A DNA stretch of 64,000 nucleotides from JAKPQD01 sp029572965 (GTDB lineage Bacteria > Bacteroidota > Bacteroidia > Bacteroidales > DTGW01). This document shows, one piece after another, positions 1 through 10,173 of the stretch. The translations under genes were made by a program, and so were the position numbers. The stretch lies in assembly GCA_035374585.1 (NCBI GenBank), contig DAOSPF010000005.1, positions 1 through 64,000 of the forward strand, read 5' to 3'. The notes beneath the pieces are model-generated. The model saw only the letters and a list, made by a program, of their open reading frames with translations, did not search any database and was not told the origin of the DNA. The number at the start of each line of letters is the position of its first letter. Position 1 is the first letter of the stretch.

Positions 1-650
1 GCATTTCGTTGAACCTGGCAATATTCACATCAGCCTTTTCTTTTCTCTGGTCTATAAAAGCTTTTGACATTTTTTGTAAGGCCAATGAGAAATATGAGAT
101 TTGCTCAAGAGAAGTAATATTTTGCGAGCTGTCAATAATCTGCTCAAGCTCAAGCGTTAGCTGTTTGTCAGCCATGTCAAAGTCCACAATGAGGCTTTTA
201 AGCTCCATTTCGCTAAAAGGATATTTCAAATGATAGTAAAAACGGGTTTTATTATTTTCACTTACCTTTTCCCAGTAAAATTCCTCTGCCTTACTTAAAG
301 ATATACCTTTCAAATATGGGATATCAGCAGACTTTGTGCGGGTTGATGTTTCAAAATTTTCGATAAATGTTGAAATCCCGTTCTCTGTTTTGTCGCCACG
401 ATAGTAATCGCTGCTGGTTTGAACATTTTCGGCCACAGCAGAGATGATTCGTTCTTTTACTTTCAGCAAAGCATTGGATTGGGCAGATTCAGCTGTTTCG
501 CCTGATGCCGTAACGATGATATAATCTTTCACAACACCATTTACCCAATTGGGCCGTTTGCCACTTTTATCAAGCACTTTCTGGCCGATCAAAAATGAGC
601 TGCAGAAAAATGCTATTAACACTGTTATATAAACTTTTAAATTCTTCATG
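1..650 (-). CDS. Exported protein, LPP20-like, 3' end cut by window edge
   Basis: The reading frame is open from an ATG at 650 to the window edge, giving about 216 residues. It starts with a signal peptide (MKNLKVYITVLIAFFCSSFLIG). The mature part has the motif RPNWV followed by a stretch resembling LPP20-type repeats (IVTASGETAESAQSNALLK), in which a small polar residue pattern precedes an alanine-rich helix. The next gene upstream, 12 bp away, encodes a protein with the same alternation, so the two are probably co-transcribed paralogues. The function is unknown. The LPP20 relation is inferred from pattern only, not from a profile search. Confidence 0.7.
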
Positions 651-662
651 ACCTTTATTTTA

Positions 663-1202
663 TTAATTTTCTAATTTTTTCATTTCACTATCAAATATTT
701 CCTCAAATTTCTTTTTATCAAAATCGACTTTGAGCTTATCATTGCCATCCACAGCTTTTACAATTTCTTCTACCAATACAACCTTTGGCATCTCAACTGC
801 GATAAAGCACTCATAATTGCCATCCTTGCCCTTGTCGGTTTTTTCACAGGCAATAGCAACGCTTTTCAATTGCTGGTTGACAACTTCACGAGAGATAGAC
901 TGCATAGATTGCTTAAACTCAGTACTTGAGCTACTGGCAAAATTATCGTTTACAGCTTGCAAAGTACTACCAATAAGCGATGCAAGCATCTGCTTTGTAA
1001 CCATCAAAGCCTTATCTTTGGCCCTGGCCATATCGTTACTTTTAGCTGAGTTTGATGCCCTGAAATACATAGCATCACTTCTTCCCTTGTCTGCACAAGG
1101 AATTTTAACTTCTTTGGGTTTATTTCCTGCTAATACAATTAAAGACGGTAAAACAAACAAACCAACGAGAAACAATAAGGTTTTTGTAATGTTTTTCATC
1201 AT
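663..1202 (-). CDS. Exported protein, LPP20-like, function unknown
   Basis: This 179-residue protein has an N-terminal signal peptide or single membrane segment (residues about 8-25, LLFLVGLFVLPSLIVLAG). A region around residues 45-70 (RASNSAKSNDMARAKDKAL) resembles the LPP20 family pattern of an alanine-rich helix after a small-residue turn. The C-terminal half is charged and ends in a lysine-rich helix. A TAnnTTTG promoter element lies upstream, and the gene is followed closely by the partial paralogue at the window edge. It is probably a periplasmic or envelope-associated protein; no enzymatic motif is visible. Confidence 0.7.
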   Translation of the reverse strand: MMKNITKTLLFLVGLFVLPSLIVLAGNKPKEVKIPCADKGRSDAMYFRASNSAKSNDMARAKDKALMVTKQMLASLIGSTLQAVNDNFASSSSTEFKQSMQSISREVVNQQLKSVAIACEKTDKGKDGNYECFIAVEMPKVVLVEEIVKAVDGNDKLKVDFDKKKFEEIFDSEMKKLEN

Positions 1203-1227
1203 TTTTTGATTTAAAGTTTAGTATAAA

Positions 1228-1235
1228 CAAATGTA
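1228..1235 (-). promoter_or_regulatory. TAnnTTTG promoter element for the LPP20-like pair
   Basis: On the minus strand this reads TACATTTG, a match to the Bacteroidetes -7 element. It is 26 bp upstream of the ATG. No clear -33 TTTG was seen at the usual spacing. Confidence 0.5.
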
Positions 1236-1260
1236 ATAAAAATAACTTTAGGTTGACAGA

Positions 1261-1298
1261 AAAAAGAAAGCCCTGCCAGAAAAGCTCCTGACAGGGCA
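1261..1298 (-). terminator. Intrinsic terminator of the GH5 gene
   Basis: On the minus strand a 10-bp stem (GCCCTGTCAG pairing with CTGGCAGGGC, one wobble) closes an 8-nt loop. It is followed by TTTCTTTTTT. It lies 25 bp beyond the glucanase stop codon. Confidence 0.85.
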
Positions 1299-1323
1299 GT
1301 ATAATTAAGTTGGTTGTTTGTTT

Positions 1324-4056
1324 TTACCTAACAGTAAAAGGCTTTGACACAACCCCGTTTGTGGTTGTTACCATTAAAAAGTAATTGCCAGCCTCAAAAC
1401 GCTCAGTATTAATAGTAGCAATACAAGCATTTTGCAAAATATCGATAACCTCGTATTTACGGCCAGTTACATCAAACACAGCAAATTTAGCATTATTCAA
1501 AGGCTTATCACTTTGAATAGTCAAAATGTTGGAACATGGATTGGGGTATAATTTAACTTCTTCATTTTTAATCATTTTACTAATACCAGTAACCGTTCCA
1601 ATGCTAAACCAATTGATATTGAACTCAGGACTTTTAATGTAAAACCTTAACAAATGGCTCCCCTGAGTTAAAGTAACAGTACCTGAAATAGTCTGCCAAT
1701 TTTGCCATCCATTGGTTTGAGGGACATTAAAAGTTCCCAACACGGTTTTATTTGAGCCATTGATTATTTGTAATTCAATTATTCCACCAGGATTCAGAGC
1801 AGAAACCCGAAAAGAAACCGGGTATTGTCCGGCATTTTTGACCATAATATAATAATCCATATAATCTCCGGCATTAGTGTAGCCCAAATTTAGCCCACCT
1901 TCAGTACAGCTCTCAGTCTGAAGGCCACTTTGAAAATAATAGCTTTCAGCCTCAATTTTTGCAGGAATAACAACACAAACAGGTAAATTGTTGGTCACAG
2001 GAAATTTTTCAAATTTATCTAATGTATTTTCAGTAGTGTTTATTATTGAAGTGCCAGAATAATCAACAGTTACAATCTCGTCAAAAGCAATTGTATCAAT
2101 TAAATTGATATAAACCACACGGTCAGACTCAGCAATACCTATACCTATACTTTCAATAGAAAGTTGACGTTTATTGGTTTGTACAACAAATTCTGCTAAA
2201 GAAGCCACAAAAGGCTTTTTACACTCGTGACTTAATACAAGGGTTATACGCTTGCCATCAAATGAAGTACCTGCTGATATTGGTTTAAAAGAAACCGAAT
2301 TAGCTGCACCTTCAATTTTTAACTGGAAATAATTAAGGTTACACCCTCCTTCATCTGTAAAAAACTTTATAGCATGCACTCCTTTTGTAAGCACAACAAC
2401 TACAGAGCTATCTGTAGCCCACTTTTGCCAGTCACCAGTAGCTGAAAGGATAATTGCATTAGTTGCATCATAACCATCAACAGTCATGTGCATTTTGGTG
2501 GCATTCTGGCCAGCAAAACGAAGATGAAGACGGTATGCAGCAGTACTATCGACAGACACAGTATATTTCATCCATTCGCCAGCTACAGTCCATCCTACAT
2601 TATAACCATTAGAGAGTGTTGCATCTGTACATTCCTGAATATCCACCCCATCACTGCGATAAGCATAGCCCGAATTCCAGGCAGTAAAGCCGGCATTGGT
2701 ACTAACCTGGTAATTAGCAGTATCTGTATCAAAATAGGCATAATTGTTGCGACCGAAGTCAAAATCGGAGAAAAATATTACACCTGGCACCTTGTTTGGC
2801 TTATAAGGTTTAGTTTCGGTAGATTTAACCTGTCTAAACATAGCATCAATAACAGGATAGTTGGTTACACAATTTTCCAACTTAAGATTATCAGCCATCT
2901 TCATCAAGATTGGTTTTGCTGTTTCGGCAGTCAATGTCGTAGTCCCATTTTTAAAATAGCTAATAATCTTATCATAATCAGCTGTTTGCAATACTGAGTT
3001 TGTTCCTGAGTAAGAATTAAACTTTTTGTACGACCACCAGGCCCAGCCTATTTTATTTTTCTCAAGTAAAGAGATAGCATTGGTGTACCAGTTGTTAGAG
3101 TTTTCGCCAGATTCGCCACACCAAAGAGGTACATTGTAAGTATTTCTGAGGCCCAGCAATCCACTTATAGAACCTTCATCATTGTAATTCCAGTATTTAT
3201 GAAAGCTAAAGGCAATATTATCATCATACGTAGCCAAAGAATACATGCCATTATATCGATTGCCCCAACAGTTGCCTTCTACAATAACCATGTGGTTTTT
3301 ATCAACAAGCCTGATAGTATCAATAAGTGCTTTGTACAAATTCAGCAAAGGGACATTTTGATTGCAGTTGCAACCGTTTTTATTTCCACTGTTCTCAAAA
3401 TCCCAGTTAGGCTCGTTGATAAGGTCGTAAGCCCCAATCCACTCTTTAGAAGCATAGCGCTCTGCCAGTTTTTTCCACAAAGCAATAAGTTTTGCCTTAT
3501 TCCGATCGCTCTCCCACAATGATTTTAAGGTGTCCACATAATCAGATATAGCAGCATCTTTGCCTTGTCCTCCGGGAGTGGCATGCATGTCGAGGATTAA
3601 ATAAATTTTATTTGTTTCGCACCAGGAAAGAAGGCTATCTACAAGATTAAAACCCGTTTCAAGCCATGTATCCTGGCCTTCAACCGGTTCTTTCCCTATA
3701 GGCAAAGTAAAAAGGTTGTAGTGCATCGGCAACCTGATACTATTGAAGCCCCATGCTGCAAGCGAATCGACATCCTTTTTCTGCATATAATTTGCACGCC
3801 AAACGGTATAAAAAGTATCAGTATTCTCCTTTCCCATTAACTTTTCAAAACGGGCACGCATATCGCTTTGATTGGTAGCACTAAGGTTCAACATATAAGG
3901 TTCCTGAAGCATCCATCCGCCAAGGCCAATACCTCGTAAGATAACCTCATTGCCCTGTCCATCAACAATAGCCTTTTTATCACGATGCAAAAACCCCTGG
4001 GCATTGACTTGTGATATAAATGCAACAACAAGTAACAGTGTTAATAATTTTTTCAT
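1324..4056 (-). CDS. Secreted GH5 glycosidase with two CBM6-like modules and T9SS tail
   Basis: This is a modular extracellular beta-glycanase of 910 residues. A signal peptide (residues 1-19) precedes a GH5 catalytic domain (about 25-400). The acid/base Glu lies in the LINEPNWD motif near residue 214 and the nucleophile Glu in WCGESGEN near residue 314; LDMHATPGGQ is also typical of the family. A CBM6-like module follows (about 425-580), then a linker domain, a second CBM6-like module (about 690-815, with a GYTNAGDYMDYY face), and a T9SS type A sorting domain (about 825-910, starting near LYPNPCSN). The closest subfamilies are exo-beta-1,3-glucanase or cellulase-like GH5; the exact substrate cannot be told. 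The gene stands alone with its own promoter and terminator. Confidence 0.9.
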   Translation of the reverse strand: MKKLLTLLLVVAFISQVNAQGFLHRDKKAIVDGQGNEVILRGIGLGGWMLQEPYMLNLSATNQSDMRARFEKLMGKENTDTFYTVWRANYMQKKDVDSLAAWGFNSIRLPMHYNLFTLPIGKEPVEGQDTWLETGFNLVDSLLSWCETNKIYLILDMHATPGGQGKDAAISDYVDTLKSLWESDRNKAKLIALWKKLAERYASKEWIGAYDLINEPNWDFENSGNKNGCNCNQNVPLLNLYKALIDTIRLVDKNHMVIVEGNCWGNRYNGMYSLATYDDNIAFSFHKYWNYNDEGSISGLLGLRNTYNVPLWCGESGENSNNWYTNAISLLEKNKIGWAWWSYKKFNSYSGTNSVLQTADYDKIISYFKNGTTTLTAETAKPILMKMADNLKLENCVTNYPVIDAMFRQVKSTETKPYKPNKVPGVIFFSDFDFGRNNYAYFDTDTANYQVSTNAGFTAWNSGYAYRSDGVDIQECTDATLSNGYNVGWTVAGEWMKYTVSVDSTAAYRLHLRFAGQNATKMHMTVDGYDATNAIILSATGDWQKWATDSSVVVVLTKGVHAIKFFTDEGGCNLNYFQLKIEGAANSVSFKPISAGTSFDGKRITLVLSHECKKPFVASLAEFVVQTNKRQLSIESIGIGIAESDRVVYINLIDTIAFDEIVTVDYSGTSIINTTENTLDKFEKFPVTNNLPVCVVIPAKIEAESYYFQSGLQTESCTEGGLNLGYTNAGDYMDYYIMVKNAGQYPVSFRVSALNPGGIIELQIINGSNKTVLGTFNVPQTNGWQNWQTISGTVTLTQGSHLLRFYIKSPEFNINWFSIGTVTGISKMIKNEEVKLYPNPCSNILTIQSDKPLNNAKFAVFDVTGRKYEVIDILQNACIATINTERFEAGNYFLMVTTTNGVVSKPFTVR

Positions 4057-4080
4057 ATTTAGTCAGATTTGTTAGTCCGA

Positions 4081-4113
4081 CAAAAGTAGAATAGCGCAAA
4101 GGGCATAAACAAA
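4081..4113 (-). promoter_or_regulatory. Promoter of the GH5 gene
   Basis: On the minus strand TTTG (4113-4110) and TACTTTTG (4088-4081) are separated by 21 bp, matching the Bacteroidetes housekeeping promoter. The -7 element is 24 bp upstream of the ATG. Confidence 0.6.
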
Positions 4114-4315
4114 AAAGCCACTACCAGAATAATATAACATTACTACGAGTAAAATACTACCAAAAATAACAAGCCATTGTACATCAATGAGTTAAATTTA
4201 TATAAAAAAGTGGTGATTATTAAACGCAACTCAGACGACTTCAGAAGCAAGAAACAGAGCATTTCAAAAAAGCTCAAATACAATAAAATACACAATTTTT
4301 CTTTTGCAAAAGCTT

Positions 4316-7300
4316 TTAAAACAAGGATTTTTCAAAAGAAATCCTATCCATAAACCTTTTCAAAACATTTGTAACAAGGCATACATAACAAATGGCCACC
4401 ATAAGCCATATAACTATGATATTAAAATAAAAGGTATCAAGAAACCAATTGCCTATCTTTTTGGCTGGAGCAAAATAATGGGCTCTTCCGAAGTTATTTT
4501 TAGGAAAGTTAAAAACTGGCTCAAACTTACGGATCAAGCAATTGTCAACTACTGCAATCTGATCAGATGAAGTTTTGCCGAGAACTTCATCTGCCACAGC
4601 CTGGTTAAAATATCTATTTTTAAATTTTACCAATTGTCCTTCATCATTTGAAAACTCTCTTAATATCAATCTTTGAGTATAATCATCCTTTTTCTCAATA
4701 GTATTATTAAGTATTTTTACAGAAATATCACGTGCATGTCTTACATAATTTGAAGCCCTGACAAAAGCCAAACTATCAAACCTCGAAGGTATCAACAGAG
4801 AATCATATTTGAAAGGAGTAATTTTTAATTCTTTAGAAATAGAAACTAATTCATTAGATATAAGCTTTAAGCTTCTTGTCAATTGGGCAATTTTTAAACT
4901 ATCATCCCTCAATTGAAAACAGATATCAAGTCTGTTAAGCACTTCGGGGATCCAATAATTATTGCAGTAGGTAGCATTGCTCTCATTCAATTCGAACTGG
5001 TAAAACCGGTCCCCATAGCGGTTATAAACAAACTGTTCTACCATCAGGGCTTCATAAGCCCAACGAGAAGTCATAACATCTCCAATAAAAGGTACGTACT
5101 TATCTGACCTTATATAAGGGTGCAATTTGTCATATTTTACAATAGTTCCGCTAAGCAAAAGCTGGGGAATCAAAAGCAATGGGATAGCAATGTATATAGT
5201 AACAACAGATTTTAGTCCAGACGAAAGGTTTAAGCTTAGCATATTGGCAAAACAAGCCACAGAAAATAATACAAACCAATACTGAAAAAACATCCCATGT
5301 ATTTCGAGTATCCAATGAGAAATAGCAACAAAAAGCCCCATTTGAATAGCAGACAACATAAAAGCATACACAACTTTAGAATTAAAATAAGCTATGTTAC
5401 TCAAGTTGATAAAGCTTTCGCGCTTTCGCTGACGGGCATCGTGTATAATTTCTTCAGCACTGCTCATCATTCCTAAGAAAAGAGCAACAACAACGCTCAT
5501 AAATATAAATGCCGGCACATTAAGGTTTTCAGCAAAAGTATAAATGCCGTTAGAAGGGACAAATCGCGTAAAGAAACTTAGGATAACAGCAAGTAATGGA
5601 GCTTCAAAAAGAGTAACCAAAATATATTGGCTATCCCTAAGCTTACAATGAATATTTCTATTCAAGAACAAATAAAACTGTCTAAACACCGATGGCTTCT
5701 TACCATTCTTATTTTGTGGCAATTTTTTTGACACAAAGTCGTTTTCGGTAAAAGTTTGATTTTTCAAAAACAATTCGTACCATTTTTCGGGCAAAACCTC
5801 TCGCTTACCTGACATAAACCCTTCAACAGTAAGGCTTTCATGTTCTATTATTTCAAGAATCTCTTCCGGATTGATTGTTCCACACCACAGGCATTCATTT
5901 TCATCAGCATTAACGCTATGTATAACATTTTTAAAATAAGCAAGAGAGTCTGTGGTATTGCCAAAATACACCGGATAGCCACCTTTATCAAGCACCAACA
6001 AACGGTCAAACATCTTAAAAATATCTGAAGAAGGCTGGTGAATGTTGACAATAACAATTTTCCCATGATAGGTCAGGTTTTTCAATAGTTCCATAACCTT
6101 AAGCGAGTCTTTTGATGAAAGGCCGGAAGTAGGTTCATCGGCAAAAAGCACAGCTGGCTCCCTCAAAAGCTCAAGGGCTATATTCAAACGCTTTCGCTGC
6201 CCACCGCTGATATATTTGTTTAAAGCATTCCCAACTTTAAGGTTGGCAATTTCGTTCAGGTTCAAATCTGTAAGCAAGTGCAATGCTTTATAGGTAGCCT
6301 CTTCATCAGTAAGGTTACCAAAACAAAGCTTTACGTTATAGTACAAATTTTCAAACACAGACAATTCTTCAACAAGCAAATCATCCTGAGGCACAAACCC
6401 CAGAAAATCAATAGCTTTGTCACGTTGGGCATAAATATCCACATCGCTGACAAACACATTACCCGATTGTGGCTTCATATTCCCGTTAAGGATATTCAAA
6501 AGCGTTGATTTGCCAACCCCTGAACCTCCCATTATAGCAATAAGCTGCCCCGATTGGGCCACAAAACTAAATTTATGGATCCCGTTGCTACTATTGCCAA
6601 ATCTAAACTCAATATCACGGGCTATCAATTTAATCTCAGATTTCGAATGTCGATATAGAAAATTTCCAGCAATGTCGCTAAAATGCACAGTTTGTATCTT
6701 TGGACTTCTTATTGCATATCCTTTTTCTAAAATATAAATACAATAAGGCTCAATAGGCCTGCCATTTAAAGTAAGCATATCATTGAACTGCTCATGTCTA
6801 AAAAAATACGACTGGGTATTTTCATGGTAAAACACAAGGATGAAACCTTGCAAATTTTCCCGATGAAGGAAATGCCTAAAACTGTAAACCGGATTTTCAC
6901 CGTAAATAATAAGAAAAGAATTGTTTCTTGCTTTGTTTTTTAACGAACCAAAAACAAAAAAGAAGATTTTATCAAAATCATCTGCAGAAATATGCAGTAT
7001 TTCAGACATTGTTGCAACCGTATCAAGCAGTTTATCAGAAATAGCCCCCTCTTCATCTTTTAAAATATCGAGTAGCTGCATCAACAGGAGCATCTTCTTT
7101 GTATAGTCCAGTTGATCGTTTATTTGTCGGCACACCAATACCAACTTTGTCGAAAGGAGTGAAATCCTCTTTAGAGGCTCCGTCTTACGGCTTTTATAGA
7201 TATTTTTACAATGAAAGTCAAATATCTGTATATACCTGGCAGTTTTTTCGGGGTTTAACACCTGTGCCAGAAAAGCATTGACAATTTTACGCGAAGAAAA

Positions 7301-7396
7301 AAAAGCAGTATCCTTATCGGTATCCTGGTATAACAATTTTACATTAGAAAGAATCGCAAAAAGCCTGAGGATTGATTTTAATACCGAATCGGTCAT
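4316..7396 (-). CDS. ABCG-type ABC exporter with TerB-like N-terminal region
   Basis: A 1026-residue half- or full-size transporter fused in one chain. Residues about 1-160 are all helical and contain an acidic stretch (LLDILKDEEGAISDKLL) reminiscent of TerB domains. Residues 160-250 form a linker domain of unknown fold. The ABC ATPase domain has Walker A GGSGVGKST near residue 291, signature ISGGQRKRLN near 397 and Walker B VLFADEPTSGL near 418. A C-terminal ABC2-type membrane domain follows, with about six hydrophobic segments between residues 600 and 780, a large extracytoplasmic loop of about 200 residues, and a final helix near 990-1010. The ATPase-before-membrane order matches the ABCG/White family. 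The substrate is unknown. It is preceded by ppgK 18 bp upstream and probably shares its transcript. Confidence 0.85.
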   Translation of the reverse strand: MTDSVLKSILRLFAILSNVKLLYQDTDKDTAFFSSRKIVNAFLAQVLNPEKTARYIQIFDFHCKNIYKSRKTEPLKRISLLSTKLVLVCRQINDQLDYTKKMLLLMQLLDILKDEEGAISDKLLDTVATMSEILHISADDFDKIFFFVFGSLKNKARNNSFLIIYGENPVYSFRHFLHRENLQGFILVFYHENTQSYFFRHEQFNDMLTLNGRPIEPYCIYILEKGYAIRSPKIQTVHFSDIAGNFLYRHSKSEIKLIARDIEFRFGNSSNGIHKFSFVAQSGQLIAIMGGSGVGKSTLLNILNGNMKPQSGNVFVSDVDIYAQRDKAIDFLGFVPQDDLLVEELSVFENLYYNVKLCFGNLTDEEATYKALHLLTDLNLNEIANLKVGNALNKYISGGQRKRLNIALELLREPAVLFADEPTSGLSSKDSLKVMELLKNLTYHGKIVIVNIHQPSSDIFKMFDRLLVLDKGGYPVYFGNTTDSLAYFKNVIHSVNADENECLWCGTINPEEILEIIEHESLTVEGFMSGKREVLPEKWYELFLKNQTFTENDFVSKKLPQNKNGKKPSVFRQFYLFLNRNIHCKLRDSQYILVTLFEAPLLAVILSFFTRFVPSNGIYTFAENLNVPAFIFMSVVVALFLGMMSSAEEIIHDARQRKRESFINLSNIAYFNSKVVYAFMLSAIQMGLFVAISHWILEIHGMFFQYWFVLFSVACFANMLSLNLSSGLKSVVTIYIAIPLLLIPQLLLSGTIVKYDKLHPYIRSDKYVPFIGDVMTSRWAYEALMVEQFVYNRYGDRFYQFELNESNATYCNNYWIPEVLNRLDICFQLRDDSLKIAQLTRSLKLISNELVSISKELKITPFKYDSLLIPSRFDSLAFVRASNYVRHARDISVKILNNTIEKKDDYTQRLILREFSNDEGQLVKFKNRYFNQAVADEVLGKTSSDQIAVVDNCLIRKFEPVFNFPKNNFGRAHYFAPAKKIGNWFLDTFYFNIIVIWLMVAICYVCLVTNVLKRFMDRISFEKSLF

Positions 7397-7414
7397 GTAA
7401 AAGTCATAAGAAAA

Positions 7415-8176
7415 TTAGTCTATATCTTTAAAAGCCTGTTTTGCAGCTATTGCAGCGCCGATAATACCAGCATTATTGAGCAGTTGCGCAGGTACTATTT
7501 TTGTTCTCACATCAAAATGCGAGAAGATTTTATTTTCATGCTTGCTAACCCCTCCACCAATAATAAAAAGATCAGGCCAAAAGAGGTCTTCAATATAATG
7601 CAGATATTCATTAAACCTTAACGCCCATTGTTCCCATGAAAGCTCAAGTTTTTTGCGGGTTGCATCACAAGCATAAGGCTCAGCTTCCCTATCGCCTGGC
7701 ATAATTATATGTCCCAATTCTGTATTAGGAAGTAGTTTTCCATCAGAAAAAATAACCGTCCCAATGCCGGTTCCAACAGTAATAAGAACTACAACACCTG
7801 ATTTATCTACCCCGGCACCAAATTTCATCTCAGCAAAGCCAGCAGCATCAGCATCATTAACAACTTTTACAGGACAGTTTGTTCTGGCTGTAATCAATTT
7901 TTCTACATTTAGCCCTATAAAACTTTTGTCAATATTAGCAGCAGTCTTAGCTACTCCATGTTGAACAACAGCAGGAAACCCTACACCTATGGGCCCTTCC
8001 CATGAGAACTTCTGACAAATGGTTTCAATAATACCGGCCACATCATCAGGCTTAGCCCCAACAGGAGTCTCAATACGATAACGGTCCGACTGCATCTCCC
8101 CGGTCTTAGTATTGACAACAGCTCCCTTAATACCAGACCCTCCAACGTCAATACCCAGGATTTTTTTCGTTTTCAT
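7415..8176 (-). CDS. ppgK: Polyphosphate glucokinase (ROK family)
   Basis: ROK-family sugar kinase predicted to phosphorylate glucose with polyphosphate (or ATP). The N-terminal phosphate-binding motif LGIDVGGSGIKGAVV and the catalytic Asp in VNDADAAGFAEMKFG are visible, followed by a second glycine-rich motif (ITVGTGIGTVIF). The zinc-binding cysteine cluster of many other ROK kinases is absent, as is usual in PpgK. I chose the ATG at 8176 because it places the kinase motif at the usual distance from the N-terminus; an in-frame ATG 24 bp upstream would add eight residues. PpgK fits with the neighbouring sugar metabolism, but glucose specificity is inferred from family only. Confidence 0.87.
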   Translation of the reverse strand: MKTKKILGIDVGGSGIKGAVVNTKTGEMQSDRYRIETPVGAKPDDVAGIIETICQKFSWEGPIGVGFPAVVQHGVAKTAANIDKSFIGLNVEKLITARTNCPVKVVNDADAAGFAEMKFGAGVDKSGVVVLITVGTGIGTVIFSDGKLLPNTELGHIIMPGDREAEPYACDATRKKLELSWEQWALRFNEYLHYIEDLFWPDLFIIGGGVSKHENKIFSHFDVRTKIVPAQLLNNAGIIGAAIAAKQAFKDID

Positions 8177-8256
8177 ATTTTTTAATATTTTGTGCGGCAA
8201 GGTAATACAAGTTATTAATAAAAAAAATACTTCAAAAATTAAGTTAATATTAAGTT

Positions 8257-9978
8257 TTATTTAAGTTTTGAAACTACAAAATCCTCAGCATAATATTTGG
8301 CACTAAGTTTTTCGCCAGTGGCTTTTTCAATCATATCATTCCAGTAATAACGTGCTCCCGGCCCAAAAACCTTTTTCTTCAGATATTCCCCTACTTCAGG
8401 CCTGTTTACATAAGTAGGCCATCCAGAAGCAATGGTATCTTTCAATATTTCAACTTTTATATAGTGGTTCAACTGTGAAGCCAGCAATTCACCCATAAGA
8501 TAATTGTGATAATAGCATGGATAAGCAGCTATATGTATTTTTGTAGCCCAGTCAGGCATATTCCGTCCTTCAGGTTTGCGTATCAGTTGGTATTTTTCTA
8601 CCAGCTGCCACCAAAGAGTATTCAAATCCTGATCAGGGTTTTCATACATGGCTTTCTCAAAGCGATACATCACCTGTACCCAACGACTGAATACCAATTG
8701 TTCCAATCGGATATTATTGAAAAATTGCTGAGCTATTTCATCAGCTTCAGCTTTTGAGCAAAGTTTCATATCTGCAAGCCAGGCAGGATTGGAATACAAG
8801 CGCCCAAACATCATGGCAATAGCCTCTGTTGTAAGAGAATGGGCCGGCTGCCGTAATATAAAAGGCAAATCTCTATCAATATTTTTATAATACACGGCGT
8901 GCCCCAATTCGTGCAGCATAGTATTCATCCACATGGCATTTGACTTGAGGTTGCACAATACCCTAACATCGCCCTCGTTATCAATATCAATACAAAAAGC
9001 ATGTTGATTTTTCCCTGGCTTCTCATACAAATGGCTTCGTTTAATAATATCATTAACGGGCAAACCAATACTTTTGTAAAAACTTTTGGCTATAGTTTCA
9101 ATATTCTTGCCAGCAAAATATTTATCAGGCTTAATGTTATAAATACCAGGGGCTTGCTGAAAATAACGATTTTGGTAATCCCATGGCATAAGGTCTTTTT
9201 TATTTATCTTCAGGCGTAAAGCAAGGATAGAGTCTAACTCATTTTTGACTATTATAAACGACTTGCCGGTAAGCTCGTCAAGCTCATCAAACAATCGTTC
9301 AATTTCGTTAGGATCTTGCTCGCTAATACGCAGGCTCATTTCATGAAAATTGCCAAATCCAAGCTGAGAAGCCAGTTTATTGCGCAACTTAACCAATTCA
9401 ATAATATATGCAGCCACCAATGGGCCTATCTCCTTATGTGCTTTCCATGCAGCTTCAAGTTGTTTTTGGTCAACAGAATTCTTTAAAATATCCTCAATAT
9501 CATTGTCTGAATAACTTTTTCCATCAATTTTTGCCCTAAAAGCGTTGAATTTTTCTTCAATTATATTTTCTTTATCAATAATTTGTTGTTGAATATCAAC
9601 ATCTGCCTGGTTTGACAAAAACATCAAATACAAAACATCCAGTTCGCGGGCTTTAACAGCATCAGTAATATCTTCAGAACCTTTAAATTCTTCGAGTATT
9701 TTAAATCTGTCTTTGCTTGAATGATAAGCCATGTATTTTTTCTTCCATTCTGCAAGCCTGTCAAAATCTATTTTATCGCCACTAATAGCCGCTTCCCAGG
9801 CTGCCCTGTTCATTTCTTTATATATAGGTTTCACTACCGAGTCGTACTCTGCAACAAACTTATCAAAGTCACTATTCGTTTTTTGCGGATTTGAGCTACA
9901 AGAAAATAACAAGAAGGCCAATAATGCTGCGAAAATACTGCCAATGAACCTACTTTGAAACGAACATTTACACGTCAT
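8257..9978 (-). CDS. Lipoprotein zinc metallopeptidase, M2/M3 (peptidyl-dipeptidase-like)
   Basis: A 573-residue gluzincin. The N-terminus carries a lipoprotein signal (hydrophobic stretch ending LLFSC, Cys near residue 27), so the enzyme is probably anchored in the envelope. The zinc motif HELGH lies near residue 356, and the third ligand is a Glu in TTEAIAMMFG about 29 residues later. This spacing and the mostly helical sequence fit the M2 (angiotensin-converting-enzyme-like) and M3 oligopeptidase families; I favour M2-like. It should trim oligopeptides in the periplasm. It is not evidently in an operon with ppgK, which starts 80 bp downstream. Confidence 0.82.
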   Translation of the reverse strand: MTCKCSFQSRFIGSIFAALLAFLLFSCSSNPQKTNSDFDKFVAEYDSVVKPIYKEMNRAAWEAAISGDKIDFDRLAEWKKKYMAYHSSKDRFKILEEFKGSEDITDAVKARELDVLYLMFLSNQADVDIQQQIIDKENIIEEKFNAFRAKIDGKSYSDNDIEDILKNSVDQKQLEAAWKAHKEIGPLVAAYIIELVKLRNKLASQLGFGNFHEMSLRISEQDPNEIERLFDELDELTGKSFIIVKNELDSILALRLKINKKDLMPWDYQNRYFQQAPGIYNIKPDKYFAGKNIETIAKSFYKSIGLPVNDIIKRSHLYEKPGKNQHAFCIDIDNEGDVRVLCNLKSNAMWMNTMLHELGHAVYYKNIDRDLPFILRQPAHSLTTEAIAMMFGRLYSNPAWLADMKLCSKAEADEIAQQFFNNIRLEQLVFSRWVQVMYRFEKAMYENPDQDLNTLWWQLVEKYQLIRKPEGRNMPDWATKIHIAAYPCYYHNYLMGELLASQLNHYIKVEILKDTIASGWPTYVNRPEVGEYLKKKVFGPGARYYWNDMIEKATGEKLSAKYYAEDFVVSKLK

Positions 9979-10152
9979 TTTACACTCAATTTTATGTAAA
10001 AATAATATAATTCACCTAAAAACCTGATTAAATTAAATATACGAAAAACCTTAAATATAGCGCAACTCAGCAATCAGAACCTTTAATTTACATAAAAACA
10101 AAAGAAAAGAAGATGAAAAATAAATTCATATATTTTATAAAGTCAAATGATA

Positions 10153-10160
10153 TAACTTTG
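10153..10160 (+). promoter_or_regulatory. TAnnTTTG promoter element of hypB
   Basis: TAACTTTG lies 13 bp upstream of the hypB ATG, giving a very short or nearly absent 5' leader. No good -33 element was seen. Confidence 0.55.
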
Positions 10161-10173
10161 CACAAAAAAAAAT

